Below are positions 45,519 to 54,830 of a stretch of DNA of 64,000 bases, one piece after another; the stretch's first letter is position 1; every line of letters starts with the position of its first letter. A program made the translations under genes and the position numbers. The stretch lies in assembly GCF_009765835.1 (NCBI RefSeq), contig NZ_LMUS01000006.1, forward strand, positions 950,438 to 1,014,437, in the 5' to 3' direction. The notes below the pieces were generated by a model, which saw nothing but the letters and a program-made list of their open reading frames with translations, made no database searches and was not told the DNA's origin. The DNA is from Granulicella sp. L56 (GTDB lineage Bacteria > Acidobacteriota > Terriglobia > Terriglobales > Acidobacteriaceae).

Positions 45519-47561
45519 ATGAATTGCGCCCGCACTCCACTGCGTCTTTCGCCCTGTTTCTTGATCCTCTCTGCCCTCTGCCCCCTCCCGGCCCAGACGA
45601 CGAGCACAACGCCTCATCAAGATGCCCGCATCGGCGCTCTGATCCAGATGCTTGGCCAGACGAAAGAACCCACCGAGGCCGCAATCTCGCCTGACGGCAA
45701 GACCGTGGCATGGTCGGTCGAGACATCCGACGGCTCCCAGATTCACCTGACCGATATAGGCAGCCCCTCAAACGACACCATCCTCAGGACCGAGGCCGAG
45801 GCCACCGACTGCTCCAACGAAGCCCCCATCTGGTCGCCCGACGGCCAGTGGCTGGCCTTCGACTCCACCTGCGCAGCGAAAGAAGACAAGCCAGACCAGG
45901 AGCAGATCTTCGTCTGGTCGAAGAAGACCGGCCAGTGCCGACAGCTCACCCACGTCACCGGCGAGATTGACATGCCCGCATGGTCGCCCGACGGCCGCTC
46001 TATCGGCTTCCTCTTCGTCGAGAACGCCACCCGCAACGCCGGTGCGCTCGCCGCCATGAAGCCGTGGAACGGCGTCATCGGCGAGGACGGCATCGAAATT
46101 CAGCGCGTAGCCGCGGTAGACGTGGCCAGCGGCACCGTCTCGCAACTCTCCCCGGCCAACCTGCATGTCTACGAATTCGACTGGTCGCCCGATTCGAAGC
46201 GCCTCGCCTACGTCGCTGCCAATCCTCCCGGCGAAAACAACTGGTGGGTCGCCCAGCTTTATGTGCAGACCGCAGAGAAGGACGCAACCCCGCAATCGAT
46301 CCTGAAGCCAACCGAAATCTCAGGCCCCCTCCACAACCTTCAGATCGCTGTCCCCCGCTGGTCGCCCGACGGCAGGCAGATCGCCTTCATCGGCGGCCTG
46401 ATGAGCGATCAAGGCTCAACCGGTGGCGACATTTATTTAATCCCTGCCTCCGGTGGGGAGCCGCGCAACCTCACTCCCGAAAGACCCGCATCAGTGGCCT
46501 TTATTCACTGGATCTCCCCCGAAGTCATCGGTCTGGCCGAGCACGTGGGCGGCAACACCCACATCACCTCCATCAACACGGAGACCAGCAGCGACGCCAA
46601 GACAGTCGATATCACCTTCCCCGAAACTATCTGGGCAAACGAGCTGGCCATGAGCATCTCAACCTCTAAAAGCCAAAACGTAGCGCTCGTCCGAACCTCC
46701 TTCGAGAAAAGCCCCGAGGTCTGGGCTGGCCCCATCGAACATCTCAAGCAGATCACCCATCTCAACGACGATTTGAAACCTCTCTGGGGCAAGGCCGAAG
46801 ACATCCACTGGAGCAACGAGGGCTTCAACGTCCAGGGCTGGCTCCTCTACCCGGCAAATTACGATCCCGCCAAAAAATATCCCCTCGTCGTCTACGTCCA
46901 CGGAGGCCCTTCAGCCGCCGTCACACCCCGCTGGCCCAGCGCCAGCTACGGCGGCGTCCCCTTCTCCGCGCTTGGCTACTTCGTCTTCATGCCCAACCCG
47001 CGCGGCAGCTTCGGCCAGGGCGAAAAGTTCACCCAGGCAAACGTCAAGGACTTCGGCTACGGCGACCTGCGCGACACCCTCGCCGGAATGGACTTCCTCG
47101 AACAGCACTTCCCCATCGACAAATCGCGCGAAGGCATTACCGGCTGGAGCTACGGCGGCTTCATGACCATGTTCGCCGTCACCCAGACCACACGCTTCAA
47201 AGCAGCCGTAGCTGGAGCAGGCATCAGCGACTGGCAGAGCTACTACGGCGAAAACTCCATCGACCAGTGGATGATTCCCTTCTTCGGCAAGTCCGTCTAC
47301 GACGATCCGGCCATCTACGCCAAGAGCTCTGCCATCAACTACATCAAAAATGCAAAGACCCCCACTTTGCTGGTAGTAGGCGACCGCGACGGAGAGTGCC
47401 CCGCCCCCCAGAGCTTCGAGTTCTGGCACGCCCTCCGCGCCGAGGGCGTAAAGACCCAACTCGTCGTCTACCCCGACGAAGGCCACCACTTCGTCAACGC
47501 CGACCACAGCCGCGACGTCCTCGAACGCGCCCTGAACTGGTTTGAAACCGAAATGCCATGA
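45519..47561 (+). CDS. S9 family prolyl oligopeptidase/acylaminoacyl peptidase, exported
   Basis: A 680-residue serine peptidase with a signal peptide (residues 1-25, ending CPLPAQ). Residues about 35-400 form a beta-propeller with PD40-type repeats (SPDGKTVAWSVET, IWSPDGQWLAFDS, AWSPDGRSIGFLF, RWSPDGRQIAFIG). The C-terminal alpha/beta domain holds Ser544 in GWSYGGFM, Asp624 in GDRDGECP and His656 in DEGHHF. It should cut short peptides in the periplasm or outside. An exact 17-bp inverted repeat begins 4 bases after its stop. Confidence 0.92.
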   Translation: MNCARTPLRLSPCFLILSALCPLPAQTTSTTPHQDARIGALIQMLGQTKEPTEAAISPDGKTVAWSVETSDGSQIHLTDIGSPSNDTILRTEAEATDCSNEAPIWSPDGQWLAFDSTCAAKEDKPDQEQIFVWSKKTGQCRQLTHVTGEIDMPAWSPDGRSIGFLFVENATRNAGALAAMKPWNGVIGEDGIEIQRVAAVDVASGTVSQLSPANLHVYEFDWSPDSKRLAYVAANPPGENNWWVAQLYVQTAEKDATPQSILKPTEISGPLHNLQIAVPRWSPDGRQIAFIGGLMSDQGSTGGDIYLIPASGGEPRNLTPERPASVAFIHWISPEVIGLAEHVGGNTHITSINTETSSDAKTVDITFPETIWANELAMSISTSKSQNVALVRTSFEKSPEVWAGPIEHLKQITHLNDDLKPLWGKAEDIHWSNEGFNVQGWLLYPANYDPAKKYPLVVYVHGGPSAAVTPRWPSASYGGVPFSALGYFVFMPNPRGSFGQGEKFTQANVKDFGYGDLRDTLAGMDFLEQHFPIDKSREGITGWSYGGFMTMFAVTQTTRFKAAVAGAGISDWQSYYGENSIDQWMIPFFGKSVYDDPAIYAKSSAINYIKNAKTPTLLVVGDRDGECPAPQSFEFWHALRAEGVKTQLVVYPDEGHHFVNADHSRDVLERALNWFETEMP

Positions 47562-47565
47562 AGGC

Positions 47566-47658
47566 AGGGCTTAGGGATCAGGACATAGGGATTAGCCAGC
47601 ACAAGAACGCAACCCTCTGCCTCGTCGGCTAAGCCCTAAGCCCTGATCCCTAAGCCCT
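47566..47658. repeat. 17-bp inverted repeat after the S9 peptidase gene
   Basis: AGGGCTTAGGGATCAGG (47566-47582) and CCTGATCCCTAAGCCCT (47642-47658) are exact reverse complements around a 59-base loop. A related CCTGATCCCTAATCCCTG lies at 56838-56855, between the sigma and anti-sigma genes. Confidence 0.75.
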
Positions 47659-47757
47659 CATTTGCTTCCCGCTCATGCACCTTTTACACTGGTGCTTCGG
47701 TAATTCAGAGTGCGGTGAGACCGTTCAACTGAGGGTCCGGTTGGACGGGGAGGTTCA

Positions 47758-50133
47758 ATGCGTAGGTTTGTCGGCTTAGTAATTCTTCTTCTTTTCACGA
47801 TTCCTTTTGGCATCTCGATCTCAGGTTGCGCGAAGAAATCTGCGGCCGTGGTCTTTTGCAACGGTGGAGACTCCGGGCCTCAGGTAGGCCAGTTGACGAC
47901 CATTACGCTGACGCCGAAGGTCTACGGCATCTCGCTCAATTACGGCGCCATCGGACAGATCACTGCACCTGCCGCGACCGATTGCAAAGGCAACACCGTC
48001 AGCGTTCCTTCCTACACCTACGGATCGGCCGACACCTCCGAGAACGTCGTCGATGTGCAGCCCACCACGGGCCGCGTCTGCGCAGGCCATTGGAACCGCA
48101 ACTCCGGCGCAGGCGTTGCTGACTTCACCTATTGCCAGATCACAAACAAGACCGGGACCTTCTCCGTCGTCGCCAGTGCCGACGGCGCTAACAGCAATCC
48201 ATTGCCGGTCTACGTGCACCCCACCGTCACCAACGTCATCCTCGGTCCGCCATCGGCAACTTCAGCAGACTGTCTGGGAAGTGATCCCGCGACCAATTGC
48301 AGTCCCGCCGCCTACTCCACCTCGACGACCAGTTGCACGGTCAACCCCAGCAACGGATGCTGCACCACACCGCTCGCCACGAGCACCGCCTATGTCTCCA
48401 ACGCCTGCCTCTCTCAGGGAACCACCGGCCAGCTTGCAGCCCGCGTCTATGCCGGCACCGGCTCATCGCAGACGAACATCAGTTGCCAGGTCGGCCATCC
48501 CAGCTTCACACCGCAAACCGCGGCCGTCGTAACGATCGACGAAAACGGCGTCGCCACCGCGCAGGCACCAGGCTCGACCATCATCACCGCCAACCTTGCC
48601 AACGCTGGAAGCTCCGCGGGCTTCTTCTCTACCTGCCCGCCGACCGCGATCGTTCTCAGCGCTCCCGGCTTTCCTAATGGCAACGCCACGATCAACCCCA
48701 ACAATCCACTCCCCCTCAATACCGTCGTGACCGACAAAAACGGTACCGTCCTCACCGGCCTCACGCTTGAGTTCGTCTCCACCACGCCGTCGACGATTCC
48801 CGGTAGCTCGACCGTTACGCCGCTCTTTCCCGGCGCAGCCGGTATCACCGCCATCTGCCAGCCGCCCTCGTGCAATCCTTCTCCGTTCAACCAGATTGGC
48901 CTCTTCGGCAACGGAACCCCGGTCCTGTCCAACGACTTCAACGTTACCTCGATCGGCAAGAACAGCACAGCGCTCTATATCGGCAGCACCAACTCGCAAT
49001 ACATCGTGCCCGTGGACTTCACCACCAACGTGGTCGGCAATCCGGTGCGCCTGCCCTACGTCCCCAACTCGATGGTCATCAGCAACGATGGCTCCTCGAT
49101 CTATATGGGCAGCACGAATGAGTTGATGACCTTCAACGCGTTGACCAACAGCCTCGCCGCCCAGGACCCCACCGTCATGGGACCGGTACTGGCCGTCTCG
49201 CCCGATAACACCACCCTGGTCATCACCGACCCCACCCGCCAACTGGTCTATCTCTACAGCTCGACGGGCACCACCGCCACCGCCTCCGGCATTCAGACCC
49301 AGTACGGCGGCGTCGGAACCCACGCCGAGTTCTCTCCCGACAGCCAGACCGTCTACATCACCACCACGACCAATCAATTGCTCGTGCACTCCAGCCTCAC
49401 CGGTTGGTCGAGCATCACCCTCGGCGATCCGGCAACCGACGTAGCCGTCACCGTGCCCAGCGCCGGGGCCTTTCTCTCCGGTCCCACGACCACAGCACGC
49501 GGCCAATGCCCCGTCACCACCACCACCACGGTCAACGGACTGCCCACCACCACCAACGTCTTCTACCCCGACGCCGGTGTCACCGCGCCTGCGACTGATC
49601 TCCTTGCCGCAACCAACGACGGCCTTCACATCCTCGGCGCCACCGCAGCGAGCGACAGCCTTATCGATATCTCGCTCCCTAGCGGTGTTCCCACCGGCGC
49701 CTGCCTACCCTCGGGATCGCAATTCAGCGCCACCCCCGGGGCTCCTCTGACCTTGGCCGGAGTCACTCCCACCGCCATCACCGGTGTCGATCCCACCTCG
49801 GACTCCACCGTCGCCTTCGTCACCTATACCGGCACCGGCGGAGTCGTTCCCTACTACACGCCCGGCACCGGAACCATCGCCAACATTCCGCTCCTGCAGG
49901 TAACAGGTAACCCCAGCGCTCCTGTTGCGCCGGTGGCCGGAGTCATCAGCGCCGATAACTTCACCTTCTACGTCGGCACCTCTGGCGACAACGAAGTCCA
50001 CCTCATCGACCGCACCACCCTGACCGATGATCCAACCAAGGCAATTGCTCCCAACCTGCCCCCCTTCGGACAGAGCAGCGGTTCCACCGTACCTAACCTG
50101 CTGGTACAGCGCCCAAGAAAGAGCACCTCGTAA
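47758..50133 (+). CDS. Large lipoprotein with Ig-like and beta-propeller regions
   Basis: A 791-residue exported protein. The lipobox ISGC places the lipidated Cys at residue 24, followed by AKK. Residues about 45-330 are Thr/Ser/Ala-rich with Cys pairs (CTVNPSNGCC) and Big-2-like text (VVTIDENGVATAQAPGSTIITANL). Residues about 380-760 contain YVTN-like repeats (TALYIGSTNSQYIVPVDF, VISNDGSSIYMGSTNELM, FSPDSQTVYITTTTN), suggesting a propeller. Function is unknown; a cell-surface binding or adhesive role is possible. GGGGAGG lies before the ATG. A terminator follows. Confidence 0.75.
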   Translation: MRRFVGLVILLLFTIPFGISISGCAKKSAAVVFCNGGDSGPQVGQLTTITLTPKVYGISLNYGAIGQITAPAATDCKGNTVSVPSYTYGSADTSENVVDVQPTTGRVCAGHWNRNSGAGVADFTYCQITNKTGTFSVVASADGANSNPLPVYVHPTVTNVILGPPSATSADCLGSDPATNCSPAAYSTSTTSCTVNPSNGCCTTPLATSTAYVSNACLSQGTTGQLAARVYAGTGSSQTNISCQVGHPSFTPQTAAVVTIDENGVATAQAPGSTIITANLANAGSSAGFFSTCPPTAIVLSAPGFPNGNATINPNNPLPLNTVVTDKNGTVLTGLTLEFVSTTPSTIPGSSTVTPLFPGAAGITAICQPPSCNPSPFNQIGLFGNGTPVLSNDFNVTSIGKNSTALYIGSTNSQYIVPVDFTTNVVGNPVRLPYVPNSMVISNDGSSIYMGSTNELMTFNALTNSLAAQDPTVMGPVLAVSPDNTTLVITDPTRQLVYLYSSTGTTATASGIQTQYGGVGTHAEFSPDSQTVYITTTTNQLLVHSSLTGWSSITLGDPATDVAVTVPSAGAFLSGPTTTARGQCPVTTTTTVNGLPTTTNVFYPDAGVTAPATDLLAATNDGLHILGATAASDSLIDISLPSGVPTGACLPSGSQFSATPGAPLTLAGVTPTAITGVDPTSDSTVAFVTYTGTGGVVPYYTPGTGTIANIPLLQVTGNPSAPVAPVAGVISADNFTFYVGTSGDNEVHLIDRTTLTDDPTKAIAPNLPPFGQSSGSTVPNLLVQRPRKSTS

Positions 50134-50154
50134 TCGCATAGAACCGTACTCATA

Positions 50155-50191
50155 AAAATGGCCCGCCCGAAGTATTCAGGCGGGCCATTTT
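50155..50191. terminator. Bidirectional terminator
   Basis: AAAATGGCCCGCC (50155-50167) and GGCGGGCCATTTT (50179-50191) form a perfect 13-bp stem with an 11-base loop, between the convergent lipoprotein and kdsA genes. Confidence 0.9.
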
Positions 50192-50228
50192 CATGTCTCT
50201 CATTTGCTGCCAAACAGCTAGGCAGTAT

Positions 50229-51065
50229 CTAAATTTTGGTTGAGCTTACTGCCTGGTGAACCGCAAGAAGCTGTGAGAGGACCGCCTTCAGCTTGTTCAA
50301 ATGAAGAGCATTCGCGCCATCAGATTTAGCCTCAGCGGGATTGTCATGCACCTCAAGAAACACCCCATCAATTCCCGCCGCGACCGCAGCGCGCGCGAGT
50401 ACCGGAATGAACTCAGGCTGTCCCCCTGAAACACCGTTACCGGCAGAAGGCGTCTGGACCGAGTGGGTACCGTCGAAGACCACCGGTGCGAAAGCTCGCA
50501 TCACCGGCAGAGAACGCATATCGACGACCAGATTGTTGTAACCAAAGCTGGCTCCCCGCTCCGTAAGGAAGACGCGCTGGTTGCCACTCTCGCGGATCTT
50601 CTCGACAGCATGGCGCATGTCCCAGGGAGCCACAAACTGGCCCTTTTTCACATTGATGGCGCGGCCAGTCTCGGCAGCCGCAATCAGCAAGTCGGTCTGG
50701 CGGCAGAGAAAGGCAGGAATCTGCAAAACAGCTTCAACGTCGCCAAGAGCTTCGCTCACGGCCTTGCAATCCTGCGGGGTGTGAACGTCGGTGAGGACAG
50801 GCAGCCCAGTGTCCTTCGAGACGGTACGCAGGATGCGGCAGCCTTCCACGAGACCGGGCCCGCGAAAGCTCTTGATGGAGGTGCGGTTGGCCTTGTCATA
50901 GCTGGCCTTGAAGAGATAGGGCACGCCAAGGTCAGAGACAACGCGCTGAATGGAATCAGCCATCTTGCGCGCATGAGTCTCGGACTCAATGACGCAGGGG
51001 CCCGCGATAAGGAAGAGTTGGCCCCGGCCTACAGGCACGCTGGCAATGTCGAATGGATTAGTCAC
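50229..51065 (-). CDS. kdsA: 2-dehydro-3-deoxyphosphooctonate aldolase (KDO-8-phosphate synthase)
   Basis: A 278-residue enzyme that joins arabinose 5-phosphate and phosphoenolpyruvate to make KDO 8-phosphate for lipopolysaccharide. LIAGPCVIESE, LFKASYDKANRTSIKSFRGPG, QIPAFLCRQTDLLIAAA, VKKGQFVAPWDM and FDGTHSVQTP are the standard motifs. The Cys in PAFLCRQTDL is only a general family position and Asn/Cys metal-type assignment was not made. It stands alone here. Confidence 0.96.
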   Translation of the reverse strand: MTNPFDIASVPVGRGQLFLIAGPCVIESETHARKMADSIQRVVSDLGVPYLFKASYDKANRTSIKSFRGPGLVEGCRILRTVSKDTGLPVLTDVHTPQDCKAVSEALGDVEAVLQIPAFLCRQTDLLIAAAETGRAINVKKGQFVAPWDMRHAVEKIRESGNQRVFLTERGASFGYNNLVVDMRSLPVMRAFAPVVFDGTHSVQTPSAGNGVSGGQPEFIPVLARAAVAAGIDGVFLEVHDNPAEAKSDGANALHLNKLKAVLSQLLAVHQAVSSTKI

Positions 51066-51173
51066 AGAGCTATTTCATCACATCCGGCAATAAAGAATGG
51101 GCGACCGTTGCGCTTGCTGTCTATGCATCACCACAAAAATTTCATCACCTGGCCTGCTAAAGTTCGGGAACCT

Positions 51174-51295
51174 GTTTATGGCTATTCCCTCTCAGGTGTA
51201 GCCTCCCTTGTTCCCTCTCAGGTATAGCTTCCCTTGTTTGTCATTCTCGAAGGGAATCTGCGTTTTGCTCGAATCACCAAAACTACATCTGGAGG
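51174..51295 (+). repeat. Intergenic repeat family C, copy C2
   Basis: It shares GGCTATT, CTCTCAGGTGTAGC, TTTGTCATTC, GAAGGGAATCTGCGTTTTGC, TCACCAAAAC and ATCTGGAG with C1 in the same order. The CTCTCAGGT segment is duplicated. Confidence 0.8.
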
Positions 51296-51318
51296 AAAAC
51301 CGCCTAGCGATCTCAACC

Positions 51319-51384
51319 ACGTCATCTCACCGAAGCGCAGCGGAGAGACGGCGGCAAAAGCGCAGCCTTCGGTCGAGATGACGT
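51319..51384. repeat. Intergenic repeat family A, copy A6 (head-to-head form)
   Basis: ACGTCATCTCACCGAAG (51319-51335) and CTTCGGTCGAGATGACGT (51367-51384) are near-perfect inverted copies of the family's conserved left end, so here the left end occurs on both sides. Confidence 0.85.
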
Positions 51385-51422
51385 GCGTTTGGGGACGAGG
51401 GAGAGGATTCAGGTCCCGAATC

Positions 51423-52913
51423 TTAGCGTCCCAGATAGACCTTGTACTGGCTCTCAACCACACCCGTGTTGCGGGCCAGCATCAGCTTCGACTGATTGTA
51501 CTGATAGAGCGTCTGCACCAGCTTGGTCTGCGCATCGGCCAGCGAGGCCTCGGCCTGCACGACCGGGAGGTTATCGGAGACGCCGGACTGAAAGCGGTCG
51601 GTGGCCTGCTGTAGCTCTTCGGTGGCCAGATCGACGTTGCTGCGCGCAACCTTTACGAGTTGGTTGGAGGACTGGACATCGAGCATCGCCGAACGAATCT
51701 GCTGCTCGATGGTGACTCGGAGCGACGTAATCTGCTGGTGAAGCGCGGTGACCTGCGCGTTAGCAACCTCACGCTCTCCGCGAAGCTGCCCTTCCTGGAA
51801 GATGGGGACCTTCAGGCTGCCCGTGGCAGCAAAGATGCCGTGGTAGAGGCCGTGGGTCTCGCCAAGGACGCCGTAATGGCCGTCGAAGGAGAGTGTCGGC
51901 AGGCGCTCGTACTTCACGGCCTTTTCCGCGCGCTCGGCTACTTCCTGTTGAGCCTGAAGGCTCAGCAGGTCTTTGCGCCGGGTATAGGCGAGTGCCATGG
52001 CCTGGTCGAGCGGAAGCTCGGCAAATTCGGAGTAAGGAGTCTTGTCCGTCAGCGTCAGCTCCTGCTCCGCAGGCAGGCCAATCAAGCGGTTGAGCGCGAT
52101 CTTGTCCTTGGCAAAGGTATTTTCCGCGTTGATGACCGTCTGCTGCTGGGTCTGTAGCTGCACGCGCGCACGAAGCACATCGAGGTTCGTCCCCACGCCT
52201 GCGTCGTGCGAGGCGGTGGCCTGTTGCAGGACGAGTTCGTCGGCCTTCTCGAGTGCCTGCGCGTTCTCGATCTGCGAGGCGTCAGCCAGCGCCAGAAGGT
52301 ACTGTGTTCCAACCTTCAGAACGACGGTGCCCTCGGAGTTCCGGGTCGTCATCGTTGCGGCGGTCTCGGCCTTTTGCGCAGAACGGTAGAGATAATAAGC
52401 CGGGACGTTGAATAACTGCTGATTCATATTCAACTGTGCGCCTGTCGTGTCCAGCTTGATGACCGTCGGAAAGGTCGCCGGATCGAGGCCGAACTTCGCC
52501 AGCAGCGATGGCTTGAAGCCCAGCGCCGCCAAGTTGATCATCTGGGTCTCGGTAAAGGCCTCGGCGGTGAGGGAGGGCAGAAGATTGTTGGCCACGGTCA
52601 GGACCTGGCCATGGACGATCCGCTGGTTCTGGCGGGCCAGCTCCATCTGCAGGTTGTTCTTGACTCCCTGTTCAATGGCCTCGTCGAGACTCAGCGGCAG
52701 GGCAGACGGGGTGGCCTGCTGAACGGTGACGCCGCCCGGAAACTTCGCGGTAAGGGTATGAGGCGTAGGTGCCGAGGGCAGGCCTTCTGCGGAATCCTGC
52801 GCGTGCGCAGCCACACTCAAGCTGCCGCAGACCGCCAGCAGCAGACACACCTTCGCATTGGTAGCAAAATAACTCAGAGATCCTCGCAAGCTTACTTTGT
52901 TTAGATTACCCAT
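51423..52913 (-). CDS. TolC-family outer-membrane efflux protein
   Basis: A 496-residue protein with an N-terminal signal (LAVCGSLSVAAHA). Two outer-membrane efflux (OEP) repeats are present: LSLDEAIEQGVKNNLQMELARQNQRI begins the first, LPLDQAMALAYTRRKDLLSLQAQ the second. Long heptad-rich helices and NQLVKVARSNVDLATEELQQATDRFQSGVSDNLPVVQAEASLADAQTKLV are typical of the periplasmic channel. No inner-membrane pump or adaptor gene is adjacent, so the transported compound is unknown. Confidence 0.93.
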   Translation of the reverse strand: MGNLNKVSLRGSLSYFATNAKVCLLLAVCGSLSVAAHAQDSAEGLPSAPTPHTLTAKFPGGVTVQQATPSALPLSLDEAIEQGVKNNLQMELARQNQRIVHGQVLTVANNLLPSLTAEAFTETQMINLAALGFKPSLLAKFGLDPATFPTVIKLDTTGAQLNMNQQLFNVPAYYLYRSAQKAETAATMTTRNSEGTVVLKVGTQYLLALADASQIENAQALEKADELVLQQATASHDAGVGTNLDVLRARVQLQTQQQTVINAENTFAKDKIALNRLIGLPAEQELTLTDKTPYSEFAELPLDQAMALAYTRRKDLLSLQAQQEVAERAEKAVKYERLPTLSFDGHYGVLGETHGLYHGIFAATGSLKVPIFQEGQLRGEREVANAQVTALHQQITSLRVTIEQQIRSAMLDVQSSNQLVKVARSNVDLATEELQQATDRFQSGVSDNLPVVQAEASLADAQTKLVQTLYQYNQSKLMLARNTGVVESQYKVYLGR

Positions 52914-53012
52914 ACCGCCTTCTGGTTGCGAAATCTAAATCTCAAATTAGGGGCAGCTTCGAGCAGGGGGAGGGGGAAAACCCCCATCAGCTAAAATACT
53001 TAACACAATCCT

Positions 53013-53702
53013 ATGCGTCTTATACCCATGAATCGCATCGCTCTCTCTGCAGCCAGCCTGCTGATCGCCCTTCCGCTTTGTGCCCCTGTCTTTGCGCAGA
53101 CCTCCGCGCCGCCGAATACGGGGACAGCCTTCAAAGATACCTCCATGCTCAAGCCCCCTGCGGGAGAGCGTGTCGCCATCTTCGAGTTCGAAGACCTGGA
53201 ATGCCCGGCCTGCGCCCATGCCTTCCCGATTACCCGCGCCGCCGCCGAGCATTACAAGATTCCGCTGCTGCACCACGATTTTCCGCTCAAGATGCATATC
53301 TGGAGCCTGGATGCGGCCATCACGGCCCGTTATATGCAGGACAAGGTCTCTCCGCAGGCGGCAGAGGACTATCGCCGCGCGGTCTTCGCCAATCAGAACT
53401 CCATCGCCTCGAAGGAAGACCTGCAGAACTTCACGCGGCACTACTTCCAGACGCATGGACACGAGATGCCCTTCGTCGTCGACCCGACCGGCCAGTTTGC
53501 CCGCGAGGTGCAGGCGGACTATCAGCTTGGCGAGCGCGTTGGCCTGACCCAGACGCCCACCATCTTCGTGGTCACGCCCAAGCACTGGGTCCAGATCACG
53601 GACGTCAACGATCTCTACCAGACCATCGATACCGCGCTGGCCGAGACGCCCGCAGTGGCAAGCTCCAAGATGCGGCATCCTGCCAAAGCCCAGCAGCGGT
53701 AG
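53013..53702 (+). CDS. DsbA-like thiol oxidoreductase, exported
   Basis: A 229-residue thioredoxin-fold protein with a signal peptide (ending PVFAQ). FEFEDLECPACAHAFPITR gives Cys64 and Cys67 (CPAC), typical of DsbA/DsbG/BdbD-type proteins. A helical insertion follows, and TQTPTIFVV contains the cis-proline loop. It should oxidise or isomerise disulfides in the periplasm. ATG 53013 or 53028 could be the start; neither has a strong ribosome binding site. It converges with the radical SAM gene, ending 1 base before it. Confidence 0.88.
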   Translation: MRLIPMNRIALSAASLLIALPLCAPVFAQTSAPPNTGTAFKDTSMLKPPAGERVAIFEFEDLECPACAHAFPITRAAAEHYKIPLLHHDFPLKMHIWSLDAAITARYMQDKVSPQAAEDYRRAVFANQNSIASKEDLQNFTRHYFQTHGHEMPFVVDPTGQFAREVQADYQLGERVGLTQTPTIFVVTPKHWVQITDVNDLYQTIDTALAETPAVASSKMRHPAKAQQR

Positions 53703-54758
53703 TTAGCGAATCTGCACCAGCTCCGGGTTGGCGTGTCCTGCGCCGCCCGGGGTGATGGTGGTCTTCTGCGGAGCGCGCCAGTGGTCGATGTAGCTGACCT
53801 GATGCACGCAGCTGATGGTGCAGTTGGGTGAGCAACTCTTCTCAGTAAGAAACTCGCGCTTCACATCGGCAGTCATGTAGCCCGCCAGAGGAACGCCGGG
53901 ATATCCGCGCTGCTGGCTGCAATAGTGCACCAGCCCGAACTCGCAGATGTAGAGGTAACGGCCGCCCGCTCGGCAACGCCAGTCGTTGGTCTTGCCGTTG
54001 GCGATGGCTTCCTGAAAATGATTGAACCGCGAATAGCTGCGGCGCGTCAGCTTGCGAACCTTGTCCCAAACAGTGCGCTCAGATTCGCCCAGCGGCTTCA
54101 ACTGCCCGCTGCCGTCGTGGATGATGCCGATGGTCGAGCTGAATCCCAGCCCCAGAGCGCGTTCGCTGACGGTCAGCGCATCGCTCGGGTTGGCGATACC
54201 GCCACCGACGACGGAGTTGATGTTGACGTGAAAGTCGGCGTGCTCGGCGAGCATCTGCAGCTTCTTGTCCAGCACCTTCAGGCTCTTTTTGGAGACCGCG
54301 TCCGGCATCACGTTGTCGATCGAGATCTGCATGTGATCGAGTCCGGCCTTGTTCAGCCGCTCGATGCGATCAGGCATCAGCAGATAGCCGTTGGTAATCA
54401 TTCCAGCGATGGCGCCGGTCTTGCGAATGCGCGCAATGATCTGGTCGAGCTCGGGGTGCAGCAGCGGCTCGCCACCGGAGATGGTGATGACTGAGGTGCC
54501 CAGGCGGCCAAGGTCGTCAATACGCCGCAGCATCTCGTCGAGCGGCACGGGGTCGGAGACGTCATCGAACTCGTTGCAATAAGTGCAGGCCAGGTTGCAG
54601 CGCCGCATCGGCACAATGTGCGCCATGTAAGGATGCCCGGTCGAAGCCAGCGCCGAACCAATCGAGCCAAGCTCACGCAGTTTGCGGGTGACAGCCTTCC
54701 ATCGCCGCTTCGCAGTCATCGGACGGCGGCCAGTTCCAGTGGTAGAGGGAGATTCCAT
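53703..54758 (-). CDS. Radical SAM protein with extra C-terminal cysteines
   Basis: A 351-residue protein from ATG 54758 (the frame opens at TTG 54770). MRRCNLACTYCNEFDD gives Cys54, Cys58 and Cys61 for the SAM-binding [4Fe-4S]. ISGGEPLLHPELDQII and MITNGYLL are standard. The C-terminal part has additional Cys (WRCRAGGRYLYICEFG, HYCSQQRGYPG, CSPNCTISCVHQ), consistent with one or two auxiliary clusters as in SPASM-like enzymes. The reaction is unknown. It resembles HpnH/MoaA-type proteins only in the core. Confidence 0.85.
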   Translation of the reverse strand: MESPSTTGTGRRPMTAKRRWKAVTRKLRELGSIGSALASTGHPYMAHIVPMRRCNLACTYCNEFDDVSDPVPLDEMLRRIDDLGRLGTSVITISGGEPLLHPELDQIIARIRKTGAIAGMITNGYLLMPDRIERLNKAGLDHMQISIDNVMPDAVSKKSLKVLDKKLQMLAEHADFHVNINSVVGGGIANPSDALTVSERALGLGFSSTIGIIHDGSGQLKPLGESERTVWDKVRKLTRRSYSRFNHFQEAIANGKTNDWRCRAGGRYLYICEFGLVHYCSQQRGYPGVPLAGYMTADVKREFLTEKSCSPNCTISCVHQVSYIDHWRAPQKTTITPGGAGHANPELVQIR

Positions 54759-54830
54759 ACTTACTTTCAAGTATATAGAACTGGTGAGTGTGAAGGGAGT
54801 GCTGGTGTTGCGCAGGAATCTAAACCAGCG

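Larger units (their letters stand above)
51066..51422. other. Repeat-rich gap between tolC-like and kdsA genes
   Basis: A 357-base gap upstream of kdsA. It holds family C copy C2 (51174-51295) followed by family A copy A6 (51319-51384), the same C-then-A order as at 9135-9312. No gene is supported. Confidence 0.75.

Noticed and set aside
52973..52986. GGGGG-AAAA-CCCCC stem before the DsbA-like gene
   Set aside because: Only 5 bp; it is too short and simple to support a regulatory claim.
53703..54758. HpnH (hopanoid) assignment for the radical SAM gene
   Set aside because: Only the SAM-binding core is shared. The C-terminal cysteine pattern differs and no hopanoid genes are near.
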